Positions 37,371 through 47,174 of a stretch of DNA of 64,000 nucleotides are shown here, one piece after another. Every line of letters begins with the position of its first letter. Within the stretch, counting starts at the first letter, position 1. The stretch is from Allium sativum (lineage: Eukaryota > Streptophyta > Magnoliopsida > Asparagales > Amaryllidaceae), in contig CM060915.1 in assembly GCA_030737875.1 (NCBI GenBank), positions 569,206,577-569,270,576 of the forward strand, in the 5' to 3' direction. Both the position numbers and the translations under genes were made by a program. A model generated the notes under the pieces. It was not told the origin of the DNA and ran no database searches. It saw only the letters and a list, made by a program, of their open reading frames with translations.

Positions 37371-38538
37371 AAAATTAGCAATCCACGTCAACACGATCCA
37401 ACGGTCCAGATTAGTGATCCGCATCAATCTGATTTCCTTCAACACCGCAGCGATTTTTTACTCAAATTTTCATTTTCCCGCTGAAAAATAATTCTCGTTG
37501 TTTTCATTTGAGAAAATTATGACCGACTTTCTTTTCCCTAAATTTTCATTTTACCACTGAAAAATAATAAAATAATTCTCGTTGTTTTCACTTTTCCACT
37601 TTCAACCCTAAATCGTTCGAACCCTAAACTAAAATCTCAATTCTTATCGCAGGGAATCCCAATTCTTGTTTCCCTTCCTCTTCCCTAAATTCTCCTTCCT
37701 CTCAAAAAAATCCTCTTCTTCCTTCTCCTATCATTTTAATTCTTACTGCAGCAAAATTCAACGAGGCAACCACTAATTACGTTGCTCGCTACCAAATAAA
37801 GATCCGATTTTGCACGAAATTGCTTCGCTGCTGATCTGCTTTCATTACCCTAAGGTACTGTAAATGAATTTTTTTGATCTCAAATTACCTTTTTTCAATG
37901 ATCCATAGTGTTGTACTTCATCAGTCTATACATTTATTTTTTAGGCTAATCTGTTTTAGGCTTAACATGAAGGTATTCCCTAGCCATTTAGGTCTTTTTT
38001 CCCTCAAACTTACATCGTTAAATATGTTGTTTCACAAAAGTACTTCTTTAGGTTGTGCCTATCATTCCAGCTTGTGACCACAAGTAGAAATCGTAATTCT
38101 TTGGGTGGTAGATTTTGTTATCCACCATAGTGCCTGGTGGGACATTATCCACAGAATGGAGGTAGAATGTGGCAATGCTTGTGAGTACAAAAGTTCTCTG
38201 GATAATGTTCCACTAGGCAGTATGTGACAATGCCAAATTCAGAGAGGCACTTTCGCTTCCAAGGCCCATATAGAAGTGAATTTTTTTGCTCGGGTAGGAT
38301 GCAAAGCAAAATTTAGGTGATCCAGGAAGCCTTGTTTTGATCGGATCAGAATCATAATCATTGCTCTTTAAAGCCGAGCTTAACGCCCTTATTCCTTTTT
38401 GGGGTTTCTACCTTTAGTTCTCAACCAGTGAGATCTCCTTCAATGCAGTAAGTGTGTGTTTATTTAGCCTTGTTAGATGTCATATAGTACACACTGCATT
38501 TATCATATCCACATTTATGCAAATTTCAGGAATGGAGT
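37371..38538 (+). other. CACTA cargo, left part: promoter/leader-like sequence
   Basis: CT-rich and 'aaccctaaa' motifs (37600-37720) look like a plant 5' untranslated leader. An imperfect tandem duplication of a ~90-bp block occurs at 37455-37590. A splice-acceptor-like 'gcaaatttcag' ends at 38530, just before the retrotransposon. No ORF is supported. It may be the upstream part of the gene whose 3' exon lies at 50440-50772. Confidence 0.45.
38131..38219 (+). ncRNA. MicroRNA-precursor-like foldback in CACTA cargo
   Basis: Arm 38131-38155 (TGCCTGGTGGGACATTATCC...) pairs with 38195-38219 (...GGATAATGTTCCACTAGGCA). Over 25 positions there are 22 Watson-Crick pairs, two G-U pairs and one mismatch, with a 39-base loop. 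The stem can extend slightly at the base with a bulge. The size and near-perfect pairing resemble a plant microRNA precursor, but the sequence does not match a microRNA I recognise. Expression is unknown; a small transposon-derived siRNA hairpin is an alternative. Confidence 0.4.
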
Positions 38539-38790
38539 TGGTAACACCCCGAATTTTCTATTAACAGTAAATTAATAAATTAAAGTATAATTAATTCTAA
38601 ATGATAGAATTAAGGGAAATGGGTTACGCCATTGCGTTCGTCTCGGAATTTTGCTTGAGATAGAGTTTGAGATTGCGTAAATCAGACTCCGTATGAAGGA
38701 GTTATGACCTCCGGAAGTTTCAAAATTCGATTTAAAATTCAAACAGCCTGAAAACAAGTTCAAAATTCAAAACTGGACCAGAACTGGGCT

Positions 38791-38810
38791 GGGCGGGAAT
38801 TTTCCCGCCC
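38791..38810. promoter_or_regulatory. Paired E2F-like sites in 5' LTR
   Basis: GGGCGGGAATTTTCCCGCCC carries two opposed TTCCCGCC cores about 190 bp upstream of the TATA box. Confidence 0.6.
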
Positions 38811-38996
38811 AGGACCTAGGTCGACCTGGGTACCCAAGTCGACTATGTAGTCGACCTGCTTGGTCTGGTCCTGGCTCGGTTTCTGGGGCTTGGCTGTGTC
38901 ACTAGGGCTGATTTGTCACTTTCTGATAGGCTTCTCTTGAGACAGATGGCCTTGATTAAATCTAGCTTCATCGATGGCTCTAATTAGTTTTAAATT

Positions 38997-39006
38997 CTAT
39001 ATAAAC
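38997..39006 (+). promoter_or_regulatory. TATA box of Tekay-like 5' LTR
   Basis: CTATATAAAC, followed about 30-40 bp later by a CA-rich start region. The same box lies at 47312-47321 in the 3' LTR. Confidence 0.7.
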
Positions 39007-40377
39007 AACCTTAGTCTCCAACCTAAATTCACACAAATAAAATAGAGCTAGAGCTAGAGCCATCATGCTGTTGGAAGGAAGCCAAGAGTAGCCTCCACTT
39101 GAAGAAAGCTTAGAGACGAGCAAAACTAAAGTAAAAAACAAGAATCAAACAACGTTTATCTACCCAAAGGAAAGCATTGCAAATTCAGAACTCAGAATCC
39201 AGAATTCAAGTTCGTCGTTTGTTGTATGTATAGTGAATTTTCCGATGGGAATAAAATTGAGACTTGATTCGATGTAAAATGGAAATGGAAATTTACTGTT
39301 GCATAACGACGATGCTAATTCATATCTGTATTGCAATGATTGTATTGTGAATGGTTGGGATGTTTGTGGTACAATTGATTTGATGTTGATCCTATTGTAC
39401 ATTTAGAATGAAAGCAACATCACATACAAGTATATGGTTAATGTTAGAATTTACACCTATATGTTTATATGTTTAATATAGGTTGTATGTGTTATGTCAA
39501 AGTTAAGATCTCATGTATATACTTTATGCTAAAACCTCTATGCCTAAATGATTAAGTTCATATATATGCTCATATTTTTATACAAAAGTTGCAAGTTCAT
39601 AATTGGATCCAGGCCAAGATCCATTTTAAAACAAGTTTCATGTTATAGTAGTAAACATGATTGGATCTAGTCCACACATGTGATAAAATTATACATACTT
39701 TATGGACATGTCATATTCTTGTCATATGCTAGTGATGTTCGATGTTATGCCTAGATCAAAACATGTTTAGGCTTATGTTGTCTAAATCATATGCTAATTC
39801 ATGTGACACCTATTTAGTTAGATCCCTATTTCAATGCAAGTTCACATATATGCAAGTTGATTTAGTCTATGTTGCAAATTCACATATATGTATGTTGATT
39901 TAGTCTACGTTGCAAGTTCACACCTATGATATTCATGTTGACTATTTTGCAAGTTCACACCTATGATGTTCACATTGACTATGCCGAAAATGCCAAGTTT
40001 ACACCTATGTCATGTTTATGTTAACGAATTTCTTTATGCCAATTTTGTGTACGCTAAATTAGGCTAAGTTTTTAGCCTAATATTCTATGTTAAAAATCAT
40101 GCGGACCAAAAATTAGTCTAAGATTGTTAGCCTAATATTTAGACGGGGTAACGTTGGGAAAAATTGGTAATTATAGGAAACTTGACATAAATTGGTGAAA
40201 ATATATGTATTGGAATGTTTGGCACATGCCAATAATTGGTGGCACTTAAATGGTATAAAATTCTCATACCAAAAATGATGAACTTGGAAAGTGGGCCACA
40301 ACATTTAATTGTTAACAAATTTACATATAACAAGTAATAGAGACAAATATGTAAATTTAGAAAATACGAGTATGCTT

Positions 40378-40585
40378 AACCCGAGGTTGGATTGCGTTGT
40401 GATGTAAACCTGCCCGGACCCGCCCGGCTGTCTAGTAATCACAACAATACCTATCTAATGTGAGAGGTTAAGCATTGAGCCCAATAAGTACCCAAGGTTA
40501 GACTGAGTTACTGTGTAAACCTGCCCGGAACCGACCGGCACATCCAGTAACCGTAACAATACCTGTCTAATGTGAGTGGTTGTGC
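40378..40585 (+). repeat. ~110-bp tandem duplication within Tekay-like 5' LTR
   Basis: Two units, each running from 'c(c/a)gaggtt(g/a)ga' to 'cta(t/g)ctaatgtgag', share 'gtaaacctgcccgga'. The same pair occurs in the 3' LTR (48685-48890) and the solo LTR (24775-24965). Confidence 0.75.
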
Positions 40586-41711
40586 TTTAAAAAGCTAAGG
40601 ACAGACAAGTCAGGATTGTAGGGTTAAGTTAACTAAAACACTTAACCAATTCAACATGTTAATTAAACTGATGGGTAGGGTTAGGTAAATAGAGACACTT
40701 AACCACTTAACATGTTTGACTAGAAAACTCTAGTAACGTGGACCCATTTCAGCAGTAACCCAATTAGGTATCATGGTACCCCGAAACTAGGCAGGGTGGG
40801 GCATGATTACTGGGCTAATTGTAAGCGGTCAAAAGCGACGGCGGTTGGTGCAACAGTGTGGGTTCTAACGGAGTGCGGGCGTGCACACACTTCGTAGCAG
40901 ACAAACAGGACACTTGGCACTAGTAGTATAACCTATGCATTCTAGGATTGTGTCGTGCCGCCACCATGGGACTTGATACACAACATGGTGGGACCAACAT
41001 AGGTATCTACAATCATTGGGGGCCGTATGATACATATGATTTTGCGAGTAGGAGCCGATCTTTAGAAAGGGGATCACTTCACCCCGATCATAGGGTGCCA
41101 GTTGAGACAATGCAAGTAGGTGCAGAGATATAGTGTGGAGTGCGATAGTATATTCTGTTCAAAATTGCTTTATCTTAGTTTATGATACTTTCCTATTTCC
41201 AGTTTATAGCTATCATGCCCTTTTCTTATTCTCATACTGAAGAGTCACTAGACTTACCAGGCTTTATGTCTGACTCTATTTTTCTTTCATCTTCTTTTCT
41301 TCCATCCCCTCCCCCCCCCCCCAGGTCCATAGGGAGGATACAACCCAGCTTAGTCAGACTCTTTGCAAGCTTCAAGATAGTAGATGTATGGTTTGGACTC
41401 TCTTTCCTTGGCTATGGCTTTTGGACACGTTCTATGGGGATTTATGCAGCTTTTATTATGTTTTATGCTTCTTTATTTAATAATCAAGACAGAAATAATG
41501 ATGTAATGTTTTGGAAGTTATTATGAGACAATTATGGAAATGTTTTGTATAAACACGTATTTATGAAATGAAAGTCTGTTTGTTTTTCGCTGCTTATACA
41601 TATGTGTTTATATCTGTCTTGCGTTTTATCTTTGACTTTTACTTATAAACCTCCACCGAAGTTAAGGCATTCCCTTTGTGAGTGACCTTAATGGAGGTGG
41701 GGTGTTTCACT

Positions 41712-41723
41712 TGGTATCAGAGC
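41712..41723 (+). other. Primer-binding site for initiator Met-tRNA (Tekay-like)
   Basis: TGGTATCAGAGC lies two bases after the LTR end at 41709. Confidence 0.95.
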
Positions 41724-41893
41724 ACAGATTTACCAGATTAGATAAAGGTTTTTGAAACTATTTTCAAAAGAGAAGTTTAAAGAAGCATATTTTTTCAAGG
41801 AAAAGCATTGTTTTTAAAAGGCAAAGTCCCCCAAATCCATATGCACTATCTCTCTATCCTTTTGTCTTGAATACATTCCCTTTTTGTTCCAGC

Positions 41894-42840
41894 ATGTCTG
41901 GAGATCTTAACCTTCCAGAAGGAGTACTGATACCTGGCTGGTTCCAAAGGTTCCTAGAGGCTAGGGCCAATGGTGCGGGCCCAACAGACATTCCTCCTCC
42001 CACAGTGGCAGCGGTTCCTCCTCCTCCTCCTCGTCGAAATACTTTCGCTAAAACGTGTAGAGACTTCAAGGCTATGGGTGGAAAGGACTTTTATGGAACT
42101 TAATCCTTTGTGGTAGCAAGGAACTGGCTGAAGGAGACCGAAGATTTGTTCGTCATCTTCGAAGTTGACAACAGGCAAAAGATACAGCTAGCAGTGTGGT
42201 TGCTTAAAGATGAAGCTTCCTATTGGTGGGAAGTTACCCATGCTGAGAGGCCAGTGGAAACTTGGGAAGATTTTAGGATGGGGTTTGAGATGAAATTCCT
42301 CTCCCAAGCTGAAAGAAGCCTGCAGATGGAGAAGTTCCTAACTCTTAAACAAGGGAGTATGACGATCAGGGAGTACGTCAATCAGTTTAATCAGCTGGCC
42401 AGATTTGGGCTGGATTTAGTAAACACCCAACACAAGAAGGCCCTTCGCTTCGTCAAAGGTCTGAATGAGCCTCTACACAGCCTTGCTATGACCCATATAC
42501 CCATGGGAGCGACTTATGAAATCTTGGTGGACATGGCGCTGCTACACGAGGAAGATAAAGGCAAGAAAGGGGCAAAAGCAGAAGTGCCTCAAGACAAGAA
42601 GGGGAAGGGTCACAGAACAAGAAGGCTGATTCAAACAAAGGCAGGAAGAACAACAAACCCCGTGAAAAAAGAAAGTGTAATTTCTGTGGCATTGTTGGAC
42701 ATATAGTGAAAGACTGCAGAAAGAAGAAGGCGAAGATGAATGGTGGTTGTTTCCATTGCGACGAGACTGGACACATGGCTAAGGACTGCCCAAAGAAGCG
42801 GGGGCAGGGACAGAGAACTGGATCCACTTCAGGGGGACAG
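41894..42840 (+). pseudogene. gag: Tekay-like gag with two zinc knuckles, disrupted
   Basis: The ATG at 41894 begins MSGDLNLPEG. The frame reads through a proline-rich N-terminus, meets a TAA stop at 42101-42103, and continues in the same frame as the capsid-like Retrotrans_gag domain (ASYWWEVTHAE, WEDFRMGFEMKF, TIREYVNQFNQLA). A frameshift near 42600 moves the reading to another frame, which holds two CCHC zinc knuckles: CNFCGIVGHIVKDC at about 42676 and CFHCDETGHMAKDC at about 42748. Gag packages the element RNA, and the knuckles bind it. With one stop and one frameshift, this copy cannot make intact Gag. Confidence 0.9.
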
Positions 42841-43193
42841 GTTCACGCGCTGGTGGCACCTCCGCTGGAACGAGGTAGAAATATTTCTGTAGAAAGCTTA
42901 GTTTATCTCTATGATCATCCAGTTCGCACTCTCTTTGATTCCGGTGCATCACACTCCTTTATTTCATCTGCTTTAGTAGAATCTCTGCACCTAGACACTA
43001 GTATGATAAAAGATCCCTTGGTTGTTTCGGGGGCTCATCTTATTTGTCAATGGTTTGTTTGGGTTTGAAAATCTCTATTCTAAGTGTTGAGTTTAGATGT
43101 AGTGCCTCTGTTTTGGGCTTCTCGGGATATGGACTGATCTTAGGCATGGACTAGTTATCCAGTAATGGTGACATTCTTGATTGTGAGAAAAGA
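42841..43193 (+). pseudogene. Tekay-like aspartic protease, disrupted
   Basis: It follows the zinc knuckles in the same frame. The catalytic motif LFDSGASHSFIS is intact near 42935-42970. The frame ends at 43068, and the downstream conserved GMDW block appears in a different frame around 43145 with the Trp codon changed to TAG. The usual dimeric retropepsin fold would be incomplete. The polyprotein would be expected to continue directly into reverse transcriptase at 43194. Confidence 0.8.
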
Positions 43194-44707
43194 GTGGTTA
43201 GACTCTTGACTCGGCTCGGTAACACTCTAGAAATTTCTTGTAATCCCTTGAATGTTGTTATGCTTAGTTATCTAGAGTTGTTTGATGCTTCTGTTGAGAA
43301 TTTGCAGTCGGTTAGAGTGGTCCGTGAATATCCGGATGTCTTTGAAGAGGTAAAGGGCTTACCTCTGAGGCGGGAAATAGACTTCCGCATATATCTTGTT
43401 GATAATACAAAGCCTGTAGCTTTACCTGTTAGACACATGGCTCCAAAGGAGAGAAAGGAGCTCAGTAAGCAAGTTAAGGAGCTTCTCGAGAAGGGGTTTA
43501 TAAGGCGAAGTATCTCGGAATGGGGTGCTCCAGTGGTGTTCGCCACCAAAGCAGATGGCTCACTATGTCTTTGTGTGGACTATAGGGAGCTAAACAAGCT
43601 GACTAAGAAGAATAGGCACCCGCTTCCCAGAATAGATGATTTGTTTGATAAGCTTGTAGGTGCGTCGGTCTTCTCCCAACTTGATCTGGCTACTGGGTTC
43701 CATCAGCTAAGGGTAGCTGAATATAGCATTGATAAGACGGCGTTCAGAACCCCAGACGGTTTCTTCAAATGGCTTGTCATGCCTTTCGGCTTGACAAATG
43801 CACCCGCTTATTTCGTAGACCTAATGAGCAGGGTGTTCAGAGAATTCCTCAATAAGTTTGTGGTGGTCTTCGTAGACGATATTTTGATCTTCTCAAAGAA
43901 TGAGGAAGAACATGCTCAGCATCTGAAGGAAATCATGGATACTCTCCGTGCACATCAGCTAAAAGCAAAATTCTTCAAGTTCCACTTCTGGAGAGAAGAG
44001 GTAAGGTTTCTTGGACATGTAGTGTCCAAAGAGGGGTTAGCTGTGGACCCCGCGAAAGTGGTGGCAGTGCAAGATTGGAAGACACCAAGAAATGCAAACG
44101 AAGTCCGAAGCTTTCTTGGGCTAGCCGATTTTTACCGAAAGTTCATTAGAGATTTTGCGAAAATCTCATCTCCACTCACAAGGCTAACAAAGAAGAATCT
44201 AGCATTCGCTTGGGAATTGGATTGTGATATTGCTTTCCAACGCTTAAAAAGGGCTCTTACAACAGCCCCAGTTCTGACTTTGCCTGATGGAAGCAAGATG
44301 TTCACAGTATACACGGATGCTTGTGGTATGGGACTAGACGCTGTTCTGATGCAAGAAGGGAAGGTAGTAGCTTATGGTGGAAGACAATTGAAATTCCAAG
44401 AAAAGAACTACCCAACCCACGATCTTGAGTTGGCTGCCATCGTCTTTGTACTTAAGTCTTGGCGCCATTGTCTCCTAGGTCAAAAGTTCGAATTGTATAC
44501 TGACCATAAATCGTTGAAGTATCTTTTCTCGCTGAAAGAATCATAACTTGAGGAAGCAAAGGAGGATGGAGTTCCTTGCCTTGTATGATTTTGAGATTTC
44601 TTATACTTCTGGCAAGGGCAACGTAGTAGTAGACGCCTTGAGTAGAAAGAAGCTGACCTTAAGCCCTCTCTTTGTAGAAAGGCAAAGCTTGGAGCATATA
44701 GCCAGTT
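43194..44707 (+). pseudogene. Reverse transcriptase and RNase H, one frameshift
   Basis: A 450-codon frame (43194-44546) contains the full gypsy reverse transcriptase: [25 protein letters not shown], the palm motif [10 protein letters not shown], and the catalytic FVDDILIFS near 43875 (the family usually has YVDDILIYS). The connection domain [11 protein letters not shown] and RNase H follow ([42 protein letters not shown]). A frameshift at about 44540 precedes the rest of RNase H, which continues at 44548 up to GNVVVDALSRK near 44640. Another frameshift near 44710 leads into integrase. The reverse transcriptase domain itself looks intact, so this is the best-preserved part of the element. Confidence 0.93.
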
Positions 44708-46246
44708 TTGACTTTTGGGCCCTCCTATGATTTTGTACCTGGTTTGTTGGCATCACTAGAAGTACGGCCCACTCTTTTAGACTCAATAGGGGCCGTACAA
44801 CGTGAAGACCCTCAGCTTGTGGATGTGATTGATAAACTAATTAGGGGCGAAACTTCCAGTCACCTCAATAGGTACTCCATCGATGATAAGGGTTGGCTAA
44901 GGCGGGATGGAAGACTATGCGTCCCACAAGTAAGGGATTTAGTAAAGATGGTTTTCGAGGAAGCACATCATTCTAAGATGACAATACACCCAGGTGGAGA
45001 CAAGATGTACAAGGACGTAAAGAGAGTTTTCTATTGGGGCGGCATGAAGAAGGATGTGGCAGATTTCGTTTCTATGTGTGTGATATGCCAACAGGTCAAG
45101 GCGGAACAAAAGAAGCCTAGAGGACTGCTTCATCCTCTAGAAGTCCCGCAATGGAAGTGGGATAACATTTCAATGGACTTCATTGATGGGTTGCCTAGGT
45201 CAAGAAGGGGCAATACTAGCATTTGGGTAATAGTGGACAGGCTCACAAAAAGTGCCCACTTTATACCTATCAAGAGTAGAAGGACTGCCTCGTCTCTAGC
45301 TTCTCTTTATCTCAAGGAAATAGTTCGAATCCATGGAATACCCTCCAGCATAGTGAGTGACCGAGATCCTATCTTTATAAGCGAATTTTGGCGGCGTCTG
45401 CAAGAAGCTGTAGGCACATAGTTATGCTTGAGCATGGCCTATCACCCCCAAACTGATGGTCAGACGGAAAGAGTGAACAGAGTATTAGAAGATCTTTTAA
45501 GACTGTGCGTTCTTGACTTTGAAGGAACATGGGATGATCATCTTCCTTTAGTGGAATTCGCCTACAACAACAGCTACCAAGCCACCATCGGCATGGCGCC
45601 CTTCGAAGCTTTGTATGGAAGATCGTGCCGATCACCAACTTGTTGGTGGGAGTCTACAGACAAGCTTATACTTGGGCCAGACATGATTAGAGAGACTTCG
45701 GAAAAAGTGGACTTGATACGAAGGAGAATGAAGACTGTCCAAGATAGACAGAAATCCTACGCAGACAAAAGAAGGACCGACCTAGAGTTTGAGGTTGGGG
45801 ACAGGGTTTTCCTTAAGGTATCTCCCTTAAGGAACGTCGTTCTCTTTGGATCCACAGGAAAGCTAGCACCAAGATTTGTAGGACTGTTCCCTATCATCGA
45901 GAAGATTGGGAAGATGGCTTATAGAGTAGAGCTGCCCAAAAGGTTGGCTGGAATTCACAATGTCTTTCGCGGTTCTCATCTCCGGAAATGTTTACATGAA
46001 TCTGCGGAAGTGGTGGAGCTAAGCATTCTAGAAGAAGCCGAAGTGGAACGCAAAGCAACTGTAAGGAGAGTTCCAACCCGCATCCTAGGAACTAAAGTGA
46101 AAAAGATATGCAACCGCAAAGTCAAGCTTGTCAAAGTTCAGTGGAGCGACGACGAGGAAGACGCGACTTGGGAGACTGAGGACAGAATACGCGCGACCTA
46201 CCCTTTTCTTTTTGAGGGTACATCTTTGATCTCTCTTTTTCCTTAA
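44708..46246 (+). pseudogene. Integrase with chromodomain-like C-terminus, one internal stop
   Basis: The N-terminal HHCC zinc finger is visible (H in AHHSKMTIHPG, then CVICQQVK at about 45080). The DDE core follows: Asp in SMDFIDGLPRS near 45175, Asp in IVSDRDPIFIS near 45355, and Glu in GQTERVNRVLEDLL near 45470. A TAG at 45419-45421 interrupts the core without changing frame. The C-terminal GPY/F-type region (KLAPRFVGLFPIIEKIG) and a chromodomain-like tail (VKVQWSDDEEDATWETED...YPFLF, 46130-46215) end the ORF at 46246. Chromodomains of this clade are thought to guide insertion into heterochromatin. Confidence 0.93.
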
Positions 46247-46784
46247 GTTGTGCTTGTATCTATCTTTTAGGTATATCTCCTCGATATTATCCTTTATCCT
46301 TAGGTAGAAACCCCTTTGGATGTAAACATGTAATTGAAACATGTTATGGTTGATGGTTGCAAGTGGTTGCAAGTGATTGCTAGTGGTTGCTCATGGATGC
46401 ATATACACACACAACCAAGGTTTTAGATCGGCTCAGTCACTTTATATTGCATATGCATATATGTATTCATATTTGTATGTGGTTGAAACTTGATATGTTG
46501 TCATATGGATGTCACATTTGTATGAATGATTGTGCACTCATGTAGAATTATGAGTAGGGAAAATTTGCATACATAATGGATTCATGACACTTACATGATT
46601 CGCATTAAGGAGGTCCACTGAATCAGTAGACCGCCTAATTTTTGCATTAGATAAGGACATATACACACACTGTGCATATGACCATGAAGCATTAGAAGTC
46701 TTTTAAGGACAATGGATGCCTGTGTTTATTGTTTGAGTAGATCGACGATTGGATGTTAGGATATACGTTCTTCTAGACTTGAAG

Positions 46785-46818
46785 ATTTCGGGGACGAAAT
46801 CCTTTAAGGAGGGGAGAA
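46785..46818 (+). other. Pre-PPT box and polypurine tract (Tekay-like)
   Basis: ATTTCGGGGACGAAAT at 46785-46800 is a 6-bp-arm inverted repeat. It is followed by the tract AAGGAGGGGAGAA ending at 46818, one base before the 3' LTR. Confidence 0.9.
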
Positions 46819-47069
46819 TGTAATACCCCAAATTTTCTGTTAACAGTAAATTAACAAATTAAAGTATAATTAATTCTAAATGATATAATTAAGGGAAATG
46901 GGTTATGCCATTGCGTTCGTCTCGGAATTCTGCTTGAGATAGAGCCCGAGTTTGCATAAATCGGACTCCGTATGAAGGAGTTAGGACCTCCGGAAGTTTC
47001 AAAATTCGATTTAGAATTCAAACAGCCCGAAAACAAGTTCAGAATTCAAAACTGGACCAGAACTGGGCT

Positions 47070-47089
47070 GGGCGGGAATTTTCCCGCCC
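47070..47089. promoter_or_regulatory. Paired E2F-like sites in 3' LTR
   Basis: GGGCGGGAATTTTCCCGCCC, identical to 38791-38810. Confidence 0.6.
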
Positions 47090-47097
47090 AGGACCCA

Positions 47098-47174
47098 GGT
47101 CGACCAGGGGGTCGACCTGGGTACCCAGGTCAACTATGTAGTCGACCTGGGGGTCGACCTGCTTAGTCGACCTG
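47098..47174. repeat. Cluster of GTCGAC palindromes in Tekay-like LTR
   Basis: Several AGGTCGACC/GTCGACCTG units lie between the E2F-like palindrome and the TATA box. The 5' LTR has fewer (38820-38862). The solo LTR has its own arrangement at 26407-26473. Confidence 0.8.

Larger units (their letters stand above)
38539..41709 (+). repeat. Tekay-like 5' LTR
   Basis: Starts TGGTAACACCCC and ends GGGGTGTTTCA. It contains the E2F-like palindrome (38791-38810), GTCGAC sites (38820-38862), a TATA box (38997-39006) and the ~110-bp duplicated block (40378-40585). ORFs inside, such as 41182-41526, are not conserved in the solo copy. Confidence 0.92.

Noticed and set aside
38150..38185. Resemblance of the foldback loop to the miR394 sequence
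   Set aside because: Only scattered matches in the complementary strand, located in the loop rather than the stem.
40948..41133. 61-codon ORF repeated at 49253-49438
   Set aside because: Same LTR duplication effect, and no domain.
41182..41526. 114-codon ORF, also seen at 49573-49824
   Set aside because: It lies in the LTR pair; the related solo LTR does not keep the frame.
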